This document shows positions 33,005 to 42,734 of a DNA stretch of 64,000 bases, piece by piece (position 1 is the first letter of the stretch; the number at the start of each line of letters is the position of its first letter). Under the pieces are notes generated by a model. That model worked only from the letters and a program-made list of their open reading frames with translations. It did not search any database and was not told the DNA's origin. The stretch lies in NCBI GenBank assembly GCA_004380135.1, contig QXCR01000138.1, positions 1-64,000 on the forward strand, read 5' to 3'. This DNA is from Stemphylium vesicarium (Eukaryota; Ascomycota; Dothideomycetes; Pleosporales; Pleosporaceae). The translations under genes and the position numbers were made by a program.

Positions 33005-33395
33005 ACAGCATCCTTCGGCTTAGCGTCTTTAACACGACACTCCAAAGTGCTTGTGTTAAAGACGCTAGCCTTTTCCTAGAGCAGGGAATCTCACAACAGT
33101 GATTAGAAGAGACTTTTGACCCTCGCAATCCATCTGTTATATGTAACAGCATCTTCTGGCCTAGCGTCTTTAACACGACACTCCGAAGTGCTCGTGTTAA
33201 AGACGCTAACCTTTTCCTGGAGCAGGGCATTTTACAACAGTGATTAAAAGAGACTTTTGACCCTCGCAATCCATCTGTTATGTGTAACAGCATCTTCTGG
33301 CCTAGCGTCTTTAACACGACACTTCGAAGTGCTTGTGTTAAAGACGCTAGCCTTTTCCTAGAGCAGGGAATCTCACAACAGTGATTACAGTGCTT
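33005..33395. repeat. 141-bp tandem repeat carrying 47-bp hairpins
   Basis: Near-perfect palindromes TAGCGTCTTTAACAC...GTGTTAAAGACGCTA lie at 33021-33067, 33162-33208 and 33303-33349, exactly 141 bp apart. The spacer reads AGAGACTTTTGACCCTCGCA. A single spacer unit lacking the hairpin arm recurs at about 46168-46255. A minus frame crossing the array is a repeat artefact. Confidence 0.9.
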
Positions 33396-33521
33396 AGCGA
33401 ATGCGGCTTCCCCTCGGAAGCTGTTGGAACAACGTTTGCGCCACACGGCAGGCAGGGATTACGGCGCCCCACACCACAGAACAAGCCTAGCGTTAGCCCG
33501 TCGGCACAGGTGCAGCTTGCA
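33388..33521 (-). repeat. dispersed ~135-bp repeat, copy 1
   Basis: It runs from ACAGTGCTTAGCG to CAGCTTGCA. Its reverse complement matches 46032-46167 closely; diverged copies lie near 47647-47719 and 50050-50147. The sequence between 33522 and 33666 holds nothing recognised. Confidence 0.75.
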
Positions 33522-33668
33522 CTAAATACACCGCTTTAGCATGGTACTTTGTATTATAGAGCGCAAGGCTTACCGGCAAAATAGCGCGGCCTTTGTACCA
33601 ACATACTGCTAGCATTAAACGTTAAGCACCTCTCGCAGCTGATATGCTGATTATTACTGTATTCTGTA

Positions 33669-33810
33669 AAGTCCCTGCCTGTGTGCCGGAAAACCCTGTG
33701 TGCCGGAAACAGCCAATGAGACACAACAATGTGTTGGGAAAGCTGCTATCCTTGCCCTCTCATTGGTTGTTTCCGGCACACATGGTTTTCCGACACACAG
33801 GGAGGGACCT
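33669..33810. mobile_element. mariner-type MITE with TA target duplication
   Basis: About 50-bp terminal inverted repeats (33671-33720 against 33759-33808) with a short loop. Each arm has GTGTGCCGGAAA or its variant twice. TA dinucleotides flank the element at 33667-33668 and 33811-33812, as for Tc1/mariner insertions. Non-coding. Confidence 0.85.
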
Positions 33811-33890
33811 TAGTGTACGAGTTCTTGCATAGTTGACATATTGCAGTATAGAAAAAGTCAAGATATACTAAGTACTAACTAAGCTGCCAC

Positions 33891-36800
33891 TCAATCTTGA
33901 AGTGTCGTAAGATCGCGGCGCAGATTGCAAAAACGTGGATGATCTGACCCAAAGCGCTTTTCGTAGCCCTCCAGTGCCCGCTGGTACATCTCTTCCGCCT
34001 TGTCTAGCTTGCCCTGTCTTGCGTAGAGGGCGCCCAGGTTGTTGACTGTAGTAAGTGTCGACGTGTGATCGCGCCCAAGTGCCTCCTCGAATCCTTGCAG
34101 CGCCCGCTCGTACATCTCTTCCGCCTCGTCTAGCTTGCCCTGACCAGCGTAGAGGAGGCCCAGGTTGTTGACCGTCTCAAGCGTCGACGTGTGATCGCGC
34201 CCAAGTGCCTTCTCGTATCCTTGCAGCGCCCGCTCGTACATCTCTTCCGCCTTGTCTAGCTTGCCCTGTCTTCTGTAGAGGATGCCCAGGTTGTTGACCG
34301 TGTTAAGCGTCGACGTGTGATCGCGCCCCAGTGCCTTCTCCCTTCCTTGCAGCGCCCGCTCGAACATCTCTTCCGCCTTGTCTCGCTTGCCCTGATCAGC
34401 GTAGAGGGCGCCCAGGTTGTTGACCGTGTTAAGCGTCGACGTGTTATCGCGCCCAAGTGCCTTCTCCCTTCCTTGCAGCGCCCGCTCGTACATCTCTTCC
34501 GCCTTGTCTAGCTTGCCCTGACCAGCGTAGAGGATGCCCAGGTTGTTGACCGTGTGAAGCGTCGACGTGTGATCACGCCCCAGTGCCTTCTCACTTCCTT
34601 GCAGCGCCCGCTGGTATATCTCTTCTGCCTTGTTTAGCTTGCCCTGATCAGCGTAGAGGGCGCCCAGGTTGTGAATAGCCTCAGTCAAGCTTCCTTCACC
34701 GTTACGATCCTCAAACCCCACGCTGGTAACCTCTTGGCATCGATTCGCGTGCCCAAGCAGCCGTCGCTGGATCACCCAATACTCAGGACGACTGTTTTCT
34801 GGCACATGTAGGCCTACACACCGTAGTGCAAGCCCAGCTAGCGCATCGTCCCATCTCTCGTTCACCACATGCTTCGTCCACGCGTGCACGCAGCTGTGCA
34901 TACTATATCCTTGCGACTCTACGCTGTCATCTTTAGACGTAGCATCTGCCTCGACTAGCGCATGGTCGCAGAGTACTCTCACGGCCGCGTCAAAGCTGAG
35001 CTGGTCCTCTGCCAGCTCCGAGAACCACAATGGGCTCCCTTGTCGGCCCGCCTGCATAAGCTCCAGCCACACGTCCTGGTTGTCTAAGTACGCCCACAGC
35101 TGCAGAAGCTTCGTCGCCAGCTCGCTCTGCTGCTTGACGTGGTCGAGCGAGATGTTCCACGTCGAGTACAACGCCCGGTCTTCGTATGACAGCAGCCCCG
35201 GCGTCCTTTGCTGCAGCCGGAGCCACGACTTCTTGTACAGCTTTAGATAGTCGGCAAAGCTAGTCGACACCAGGTGGAGGTAGGCGCCGGCCGTAGCAAG
35301 AGCAAGCGGCAGCCCATCCAGCTCGTCAGCTAGCTTCCGAGCGTCAGCGTCTTGTTACGGTGTCAGCATCGCTCACAGTGAGGTAGGAAGGTGTCACCTA
35401 CCGAGACTTAGCCCATCTCGTCTTGACGTCTGCGACAATATCTCTAGGCTTTGCTCGATCTCCCGCAGCTTCTTCACCCCGACAGGACGACCCAGCTGCA
35501 GCTGAGACGACCGCGTCGTGATCAACACTGCCCCATGGTCTGCTTCAGACAGAAACGGCTGGATATTGAACGTGCCCGGCTCGTCATGTCCAGGCAGCTT
35601 CGGTGTGTCGTAGTTGTCGTAGATGACCAGCCACCTGTCGTTCCCAGCGCTGCTCAGCCACCGCTTGACCGCTTCCGCCGCTTCGTTGAGATCGCTGCCT
35701 TCCGCAACAGCGTTAAGATGCACGAGCGACGGGTGCTCGCGGTAGATGCGTCTTGCTGCGGCCGCGTAGCCTTGCTTCAGCGTGTCGACGTCCTTGCTGT
35801 TGACCCAGAACACAGCCGAGTAGTCGTCTTTATGTCGCTGCGCGTATGCCAGTGCCAGCTGTGTCTTGCCCATTCCACCCAGACCATGCACGACTGCCGT
35901 CTTCCGTGAGCCGTCGTACTGGAGCGCTTCGCATATCTCGGTAATGTTCTCCTCCCGACCAACAAAATGCTCAACGCGCGACACCTCCGACACACTAGGC
36001 TGGACCGTGAACAAGCGGACAGACTTGGTAGACCGAGCTAGAGATGGCGTGTTATTACTACCACTCGGCGTTGATAAAATTGGATAGAAGCTACGTACAA
36101 AACCGAGCCGCGACCACGCTTGGAGCATCTCGCTCGAACTGCACTAGTCTGTCCCGCGCACTAGTGTACCCTCGACTATCCTTGGTGTCGAATTTGACAA
36201 TCATGGAGTGGTCGGCGTCTAGAGGAACCTTTTCCTCTATAGAGTCAGGCAGTTGGAGAAGGGCAGAGTCGGTATCCACAGCTGTTATGTAGCCACCTGT
36301 CCTCACCCAGCTTTTGCTTTCGCTATCCTGTTCGATTGGGTTAGCATTCTATTATGATTTCTTGGATTCTCGTCATCATACAAACTCAAGCTGTCTGGTT
36401 TGGAGTGTCTCGTAGAAACTCACGACCTTTCGGTCTCGGATGAGATTCTTGAAGTCCGCCAGCTGGAACGCCAGCAGGTCGGACTTTGATCTGATTTGCT
36501 CGAGTAGTGCGCCCCGCGGATGGCTGTCCTGTCCGGCCACCATTTTCTGGATATCGTCTACCACTAAGCCCGTATGGGGGATCCCAAAAAGAAGCATACC
36601 ATACGTAGCTCTGTGCAAAGAGGCTATGGTCGGGTGGTCGTCCTCGTCTGTTTGCACGGCCTTGACAAGGCACTGTACCGCTGTTTAGTCTCGGGCATGC
36701 ACACGTTCTAGCGTACCTACATGAGCCATTATAATGCCGCCGAAGCTATGCGCGATGAAGAACAGCGGCCGCTTTCTAAGCTAGCAGGGGGGTAGTCGTT

Positions 36801-37482
36801 AGCCTTGGACTGCTACTGCCACAACAGCATGTCGTCACACCACTCACCTCCTCCGTGTTCCTGACTTTTTTGAGCTCCTCCAGCATCGCCCGCCCGTAGT
36901 CCATGATCGTGTCGATCCCATGGCTTAAGAGCTTCGAGTTGTAACCGTAGATCATCGTGCGACAGGATGGTAGGTCTCTGCGCAGGAAGTCGCGCAGCCA
37001 CATGCGGCCAAGGGTTCCCTTCCCCCTCCAAGAACCGTATGCGTGCCCGTCAAGACCGGTTATGGCAATTACGCTACGCGTGCGTTAGAAACGCCAGACA
37101 TAGTTCAGAGGCAAGGACATAGTGCCTACTCCGCGGTCGTCGACGCATCGGCCTTTGGTGTGTACAGCTGCGTGAAGCCAAAGAAGTGTCGGTCAAAGCT
37201 GATGTCTGTGGTGCCCATCTCGAGCTGGTACTCGTTCAGTGGTTTGTCTGTCAGCTCAGCCAGAAATGCAGGGTCTCCGCCGCGGAACTCGACCAGCGCG
37301 ACTTTTTTGTCTTTATCGTAGCAAGAGGGCACAATCTCCAGGTGGATAGTAAGCTTTGAGTCTCCATCCTCTGTCAGGACCTCGCCGATGGTAGTTTGCA
37401 GCGACGCGGCTAGCTTATCGTCAGGCTGCGAGGCTGAGAGGCCGGTGACGCGGAAGACGGGGCCTTTCTTCCTGGCGGCCAT
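33891..37482 (-). CDS. NLR-type protein: hydrolase-like + NB-ARC + 6 TPR (copy I)
   Basis: Exons by splice reading: 37482-37130, 37073-36848, 36780-36721, 36672-36382, 36327-~36095, ~36057-35402, 35350-33891. The fifth intron is unusually short and uncertain. The N-terminal region (MAARKKGPVFRVTGL) leads to an alpha/beta-hydrolase-like domain (AITGLDGHAYGSW, and the nucleophile elbow IAHSFGGIIMAH). NB-ARC follows: P-loop VHGLGGMGKTQLALAYAQR, Walker B DRWLVIYDNYD, sensor GAVLITTRSSQL, and GLPLALATAGAYL. Then six 42-residue kinesin-light-chain-like TPRs (VNNLGxLYxxQGKLDKAEEMYERALQG). Such proteins are fungal NOD-like receptors for non-self recognition and cell death. The frame is intact. It forms an inverted pair with 42735-45819. 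Confidence 0.9.
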
Positions 37483-38038
37483 GCTGGGTGAGGGATTATG
37501 AAAACAAGGGTGGTCGAGCGCGGCGATTGTCAGCGGTTCTGAGCGACAGACACAGAGCAGGCAAGCGGAAGGTTAGTTGCATCGTGGAGCTGGAGGATGG
37601 GCAGGCGGCTATACTGGTTTGCAGGCAAGGCTGAGCGCAGGCTCAGCCAACCTGTAGCCAACGTGGACGCGCAGACGCTTATCGATACGGCAGTGAGTGC
37701 ACATGCCACCTCCACCATACGCGAGACCTGGCACGCGCCGCAGACATAGCACTCCTATTCCATCTCTCTTGTGCAGTGCGTCGCTTTCCGACAAGTTTGG
37801 ATAGCCTCTGGCAGAACGGTACTACTTCGTGCACACTTCTCAGTCACGGCCGACGGCTCACTAGTCTGCCTGTGCTTCTTCTTCAACATTGACAAAGGTG
37901 TGGCCAAAGCTCTTCTTCCAAGATTCAACACGACCGTGTTAAACCTCATCGACCAAGTCCCTATGAACGGGTCAAACACGATGTTAGTAAAGTGAAAGAG
38001 GGGAGTGCATAGCTTGAATTGACGCTTGCACTAGTAAT
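37483..38038. other. intergenic, divergent promoter region
   Basis: Lies between NLR copy I (minus) and the membrane-protein gene (plus). A missing 5' exon of the latter may lie here. No other gene recognised. Confidence 0.45.
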
Positions 38039-39016
38039 TTGGCACCGAAAACACTCACGCCACCAGTATCGAAGAACAAGCCTGTGGACGCTTTCGCTTC
38101 AATATTGCACGATTCGAGAGCATTACAGCCCGCACTGTTTCTTAGAGGAAATAAAGTCTTGCGCCCCAGTACAGAGCCATCCGCTTGTCTAGCACTTGAG
38201 TTAAAGACACCAAGGCTCAATGACATTCACCAGCATCTTTGGCTTGCAGGCCTCCCAGCTGCGGCACGGCCTCTCCATAGGCAAAGACTGCTAGGACGCA
38301 CTATCCTTGTCACTGAAGATCCAGATGAGCATCTTGTCTGGTTCGAAACTGACATCTTCATCAAACCCTTGCCTGAATTCCTCTTCGACTGGGATTTCTG
38401 GCACGACAGATTATGTCTGGATGAAGAGTTGCACAAGGCCGCATGTGGCTTGTTGTTGTCCTACGCATGGCTTGTGCAACACAAAAGCGACTTGGAGGTT
38501 GCAAAAGAATCGGGGCTGCTGTCAAGGAGTATAGAATGGGCCAAGTGGGTCCACTTCATGGATGCGTTTCTCGACAATGTCGACTGCGAGACCATGATCA
38601 ACGTCAACAAACGGTACAGGTATGGAGAACTGCGATTGAGTCGACTGAATGCTATCTACAGGTTTGCTCCACCTAGGTATTCAGTTCGCAACCTTGTTCG
38701 GGGATATCAAAGCGGATCGAGCTGGTACAAAGCTTTCTTTGAGCGCCATTTCAAGTGGATGTTAGCTGTCTTTGCTGTTCTCTCTGTTGTTTTGTCGGCA
38801 CTACAGGTAGGTCTTGCGACTGTAATGTTGCAAGGCAACGGGCCGTTCCAAAGTGCCTCGTACGGATTTACCGTATTCTCCTTGGTCGCTATGGTGGCAA
38901 GCGTGCTTGTGGTCAGTTCTGTATGGGTAGGCTTATTCTGCTACCACTTGCTCGTCACTTGGCGGAACGACAGAGCGGTGGACCGCAAAAGAGTGGTGAG
39001 CGCATCCTCTCTATAG
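38039..39016 (+). CDS. conserved fungal membrane protein, 5' end unresolved
   Basis: 325 codons of open frame, but it begins with TTG and has no upstream ATG before a stop. An upstream exon is therefore likely, or the start codon has been lost. Content matches a widespread uncharacterised filamentous-fungal family as I recall it: IHQHLWLAGLPAAARPLHRQ, GRTILVTEDPDEHLVWFETD, YGELRLSRLNAIYRFAP, and GYQSGSSWYKAFFERHF. Two strong transmembrane segments follow (WMLAVFAVLSVVLSALQVGL and VAMVASVLVVSSVWVGLFCY). No catalytic motif. It sits between the two inverted NLR genes; whether that is meaningful is unknown. Confidence 0.72.
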   Translation: MAPKTLTPPVSKNKPVDAFASILHDSRALQPALFLRGNKVLRPSTEPSACLALELKTPRLNDIHQHLWLAGLPAAARPLHRQRLLGRTILVTEDPDEHLVWFETDIFIKPLPEFLFDWDFWHDRLCLDEELHKAACGLLLSYAWLVQHKSDLEVAKESGLLSRSIEWAKWVHFMDAFLDNVDCETMINVNKRYRYGELRLSRLNAIYRFAPPRYSVRNLVRGYQSGSSWYKAFFERHFKWMLAVFAVLSVVLSALQVGLATVMLQGNGPFQSASYGFTVFSLVAMVASVLVVSSVWVGLFCYHLLVTWRNDRAVDRKRVVSASSL

Positions 39017-39239
39017 GGAGATCTAGAGGTAGCCAGACTTGTCAACAAGTCTGGAGGTAGCAGGGACAGAAGGAAACAGTTTATGCTAGGCGTCACAGGA
39101 TGTATTGTCGACGCTGATTCTTATGCGCTCATTTGATTTCCTACTTGGATTAGCCTAAAGCAATGCGGTGTTAAGGCACAGCCTTATACCTGATGTGCTT
39201 GGCAACGTCTACGTGGTGAGTATGATCATCGGATAATTG
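39017..39239. other. intergenic
   Basis: Short 3' flank of the membrane-protein gene; nothing recognised. Confidence 0.4.
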
Positions 39240-39703
39240 GCCTGCGCCGTTCAGCGGGGTTGGCAAACTGCGTGGGCTGAGCGGCTGAACAACGAACAGC
39301 CAACGACAACAGCAGCCAGGCCCCTCCATTGCCTCGACCACTAGCATGCCGCAGCCATGCAACTCAGCCTCGCGATAGCCCTCGTACTCGATGCTTCTGC
39401 ACATCCTCCATCCTGCACCATACATCCTCTTTGCTCTGGCTTGAGATAACGCGATGTGACGGCTCCTTGACTGGCGCTCGAAAGAGAGCATCGCGTTATC
39501 TCGGGCTAGGCCAGCACGTGCGTGGTGTAGGACGTGGAACATCTAGAAGCATCGCGCACAAAGGCTGTTGCGAAGCTGTCGCGAGGCTGAGCTGCACAGC
39601 ATCTGCGGCATGCTGGCAGCCGAGGCGATGGAGGGTGCCTGACTGCTGTTGTCGTTGGCTGTCCGTCGCTCAGCCCGCCAACCCCGCTGAACGGCGCTTA
39701 CCA
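39240..39703. repeat. ~460-bp foldback (large imperfect palindrome)
   Basis: Left arm 39240-~39463 and right arm ~39485-39703 are inverted copies: both ends carry GCCGTTCAGCGGGGTTGGC, and the centre has GAGATAACGCGATG...CATCGCGTTATCTC around a ~30-bp loop. The right arm also pairs with 42510-42650, so it doubles as a terminal region of the adjacent DDE transposon. Confidence 0.8.
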
Positions 39704-39846
39704 TAGTGAGCGGCTGTCACACGCCGGAACTCGCTTCTGGTGTCAACCACGATCGACGCCCTGGTCCTCAGACGGGTCCCGCAGTGCACATCCGCCGCTC
39801 GGCCAGAATCCTACTCCAGTTCTACGTAGGCCTTGTCGCTACTGAC

Positions 39847-40824
39847 ATGGCCCCGAACCTTGCTGCCTCGCAGCACGACCTGATTCGTGACATGATCTCT
39901 GCGGGGACGCTTACTACTGCTCAGATGGCCGTGGTGGCTGGCTGCAGCGAGCGCTCGATCAAGGCAATAAGGTCCAATCTCCGATACTTCAACTCCACCA
40001 GAGCTCCAGCGAACGGAGGTGGGAGGCGCCAGTCCATCACACCGCCTATGTTAGGCGCTCTGTGCGACCATCTGCTCGAGAAGCCAGGGCTGTACCAGGA
40101 CGAGATGGCCGTCTTCCTGTGGGACGAGTTTGAGGTCCGAGTGTCGACACACAGCATCAGCAGAGCATTAAAGGACATAGGTTGGTCGAAAAAGGCTGCT
40201 CGGCAGATCGCGAAGGAACAGAACGCAGACCTGCGAGACTTTTACCTCTATAATCTGACACAGTTCCAGTCCTACCACCTTGTCTTTATCGACGAGTCTG
40301 GTTGCGATAAGCGCATCGGCTTCAGGCGGACAGGCTGGTCGCCCCACGGCGTAGCACCCGTCCAGGTGGCCAAGTTCCACCGCGACCGGCGATATCAGAT
40401 CCTGCCGGCGTACACTCAGGACGGGATCTTGCTCTCACGTGTGTATCAGGGCTCGACAGACAGCGCCGTATTCGAGGATTATATAGAGCAGCTCCTCCCG
40501 CACTGCGGTAGGTGGCCGGAACCAAAGTCTGTGCTCGTGATGGACAATGCCTCGTTCCACCACACGGAGCGACTCGAGCAGATGTGCTGCGACGCTGGCG
40601 TCAAGCTGATGTACCTGCCACCTTACTCACCTGATCTGAATCCGATCGAAGAGTTCTTTGCTGAGCTGAAAGCATTTATCAAGAAGAATTGGCGTGCCTT
40701 CGAAGACGCACCGGAGCAAGGGTTTGACTCTTTTCTAGAATGGTGCATTGACGCTGTAGGCGGGAAGCAGGACAGCGCTAGGGGCCACTTTAGGCACGCA
40801 GGAATTACAGTGGAGGAGTTCTGA
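39847..40824 (+). CDS. DDE transposase (IS630/Tc1/mariner superfamily)
   Basis: 325 aa from the ATG at 39847 (MAPNLAASQHDLIRDMISAG); the frame is open upstream with GTG only. The N-terminus is a helix-turn-helix (TTAQMAVVAGCSERSIKAIR), followed by a second Tc-type HTH segment (STHSISRALKDIGWSKK). The catalytic triad is visible: FIDESGCDKR (first Asp), VLVMDNASFHH (second Asp), and PPYSPDLNPIEEFFAELK (Glu). Length and motif spacing are those of fungal DDE_3 transposases. It cuts and pastes DNA with TA target choice by family. The gene is intact. Confidence 0.95.
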   Translation: MAPNLAASQHDLIRDMISAGTLTTAQMAVVAGCSERSIKAIRSNLRYFNSTRAPANGGGRRQSITPPMLGALCDHLLEKPGLYQDEMAVFLWDEFEVRVSTHSISRALKDIGWSKKAARQIAKEQNADLRDFYLYNLTQFQSYHLVFIDESGCDKRIGFRRTGWSPHGVAPVQVAKFHRDRRYQILPAYTQDGILLSRVYQGSTDSAVFEDYIEQLLPHCGRWPEPKSVLVMDNASFHHTERLEQMCCDAGVKLMYLPPYSPDLNPIEEFFAELKAFIKKNWRAFEDAPEQGFDSFLEWCIDAVGGKQDSARGHFRHAGITVEEF

Positions 40825-40885
40825 GCTTGCACGTGTGGGTATTTAGTCTAAGTAGAGTAGAAGTCACGCAAAGTTATGGCTCAAT

Positions 40886-42400
40886 CTATAGTGATCTCAG
40901 ATCACTGATCTGGCCAGTAGCTGCCACCTGCTGCTGGACCCAGTACTCGATGTCCCGTATAAAACGCCGAGCGACGCCAATCTTTATGCCCCGCGAGATG
41001 AAGAAGTCCGGGTCCTGGTCGTCGTGAAGCTGCTGCAGGTCGAGTCCGTGCTCTAGAGCCATGTCACACATGTTCCGAATGTCGACCTTCTGATCTTCCC
41101 TCCTAACTCGCGACTGCTGCCAGTCACTATACTCCTCCACAGCAGCATCTAAGAAACCGGGCACGTCAAGACGAGGCTTGGCTTGCACTTCCGTTGAACC
41201 TGATGTGGGGTGAGATGGCCCAGGAAGCACGTTTGTGATATGGATGGGAGCATGACCCGCCGGGGCGCTGTGATTGGTTCTTTGGTGTCTTTCCAGCTGC
41301 TGTTGCTCTTCTGCATAGAGCTGCTGACGGACATCCTCTGGCACGTCGTCATGCGACCGCAACTGGCCCCCTTGCGCCACATGTCTTATCAAAGCCTTCA
41401 ACTGATGCGTCCTTAGCTTGTAGTGCTTCTTTCCGTGCGGGTCCCGCCAGCAGTGAGGCCCAAGACTGCAAGGCGGGCCTGGACACCGCATCAGGTTGTA
41501 TACGTCCTGCCAGACGGACGGCAGACTAGACGTTCCTTCCTCAGCATCGACCTGCGAGTCTCTTTCAGCCAGCATCTGCTGTGTGGCGGAGGGATATCCT
41601 CGCTTCCCGCCTCTCGCTGATGTTGTCGGCGCGGGCTGTCCTATCTCTACATAGTTGAACGACACGTCCACTCTCAGCTTCTTACCTGCACGAAACGACT
41701 CGCTCCACTGGGAGAGCTGTCTCTCCACCAAGAACCAGTCGACATCTAGTTCGTCGAAGCGCTTCGTCAAGTCACGTTTTGAACGCTCAGTCACTGACAC
41801 GACAACGTTAGTGTCTTCGCAGGCAACACGCTTACTCGGCGGCAGCTTCTTCTGCAGGAGCTTCTCTAGCTTCTCACGCAGGAACAGCGACCAGTAGAAC
41901 CTGGGCGCCAGCACGAGGTCTGGCTCCGTATCTCTGGAGAGGAGCTTGTTGTTCAGCGTGACCTTCCACTCGATCGAGTAGTGGAGGCAGGTCGGCGGCT
42001 CCTCATCGTATGTCTCGTTCTCGTTCCACTCATCCAGACTTAACAGCTCGAGCTTGCCTGAAAGCGGCCTTACACGTCCCACGCTACAAGTGCCCATGCC
42101 TAGATCGCCCGCGATCGGTTCTTGGTACACTGCAGCCGGGCACGGTGAGTGGAGCACCAACGGCTCGCTTCGAGAGGACGACGGGTCCCCCGCCGCTTGG
42201 GCATCAGGGATCTGGGACGCCGTAGACGCGCCTAAAAACGGGGATCGGTCGAGCGGGAACGAAACTGGGTCCATCGACGGACGCGGGCTTGCGGTGGCGG
42301 CCTGAGTGGGCAAGTCCGGCGATCGGCCGCAGGGCTGCTGCGACCCTGAGGGGGCTACATGAGACCCACGCCTGGATCTGGCTGTGCGTCGAACAGGCAT
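40886..42400 (-). CDS. conserved accessory protein of the DDE transposon
   Basis: About 504 aa from ATG at 42400 (MPVRRTARSRRGSH); the frame is open farther upstream into the inverted repeat. A Pro/Ser-rich N-terminus is followed by a conserved block: YSIEWKVTLNNKLLSRDTEP, LVLAPRFYWSLFLREKLEKL, DTNVVVSVTERSKRDLTKRF. A Cys/His cluster follows (RCPGPPCSLGPHCWRDPHGK), which could bind zinc. The C-terminus is helical (GIKIGVARRFIRDIEYWVQQ). I recall this block in many fungal genomes without an assigned role. Its position within the inverted repeats, convergent with the transposase, suggests it travels with the transposon. It could be a DNA-binding or regulatory helper. Confidence 0.8.
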   Translation of the reverse strand: MPVRRTARSRRGSHVAPSGSQQPCGRSPDLPTQAATASPRPSMDPVSFPLDRSPFLGASTASQIPDAQAAGDPSSSRSEPLVLHSPCPAAVYQEPIAGDLGMGTCSVGRVRPLSGKLELLSLDEWNENETYDEEPPTCLHYSIEWKVTLNNKLLSRDTEPDLVLAPRFYWSLFLREKLEKLLQKKLPPSKRVACEDTNVVVSVTERSKRDLTKRFDELDVDWFLVERQLSQWSESFRAGKKLRVDVSFNYVEIGQPAPTTSARGGKRGYPSATQQMLAERDSQVDAEEGTSSLPSVWQDVYNLMRCPGPPCSLGPHCWRDPHGKKHYKLRTHQLKALIRHVAQGGQLRSHDDVPEDVRQQLYAEEQQQLERHQRTNHSAPAGHAPIHITNVLPGPSHPTSGSTEVQAKPRLDVPGFLDAAVEEYSDWQQSRVRREDQKVDIRNMCDMALEHGLDLQQLHDDQDPDFFISRGIKIGVARRFIRDIEYWVQQQVAATGQISDLRSL

Positions 42401-42734
42401 CGTCGGGGGGATGTCGCGCTGCACCAGGCCGACGGCTGGCATGCACTGTCGTGACGTGGCGGCAGTGCTCCAACAGGAAGGCAGACAGCTAAGCGCGGTG
42501 CGGGCGGAGCATGCGGGCTGAACGACAAACAGCCAACGACAGCCAGCGACGACAGCCATCGACAGCCATCGACAGGCCGCCCCCAACGCTGCATACAGCC
42601 AGCCCCTATCGCCAGCATGCCACCGCCCGCTTCCTCAGCCTTGCGACGTGCCTCACGGTGCACCTCGCTCACGATGGTTTTTGGCGTAGCCTACATCCCC
42701 TCACACCACCTAGTGTCTCACCAAGGTTGACACG

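Larger units (their letters stand above)
39540..42680. mobile_element. Tc1/mariner-like (DDE) DNA transposon with two convergent genes
   Basis: Subterminal inverted repeats of ~150 bp flank the element: 39550-39690 reversed matches 42510-42650 (shared ACAGCCAACGACA, GCCAGCATGCC and CTCAGCC[TC]). Inside are a transposase at 39847-40824 (plus) and a second gene at 40886-42400 (minus), converging with a 61-bp gap. Neither frame is broken and no RIP-like decay is visible, so the element may be recent or active. Exact ends and the target duplication could not be fixed by eye. Confidence 0.7.

Noticed and set aside
32889..33446. 185-codon minus frame over the 141-bp repeat
   Set aside because: It follows the tandem repeat and hairpins exactly; repeat artefact.
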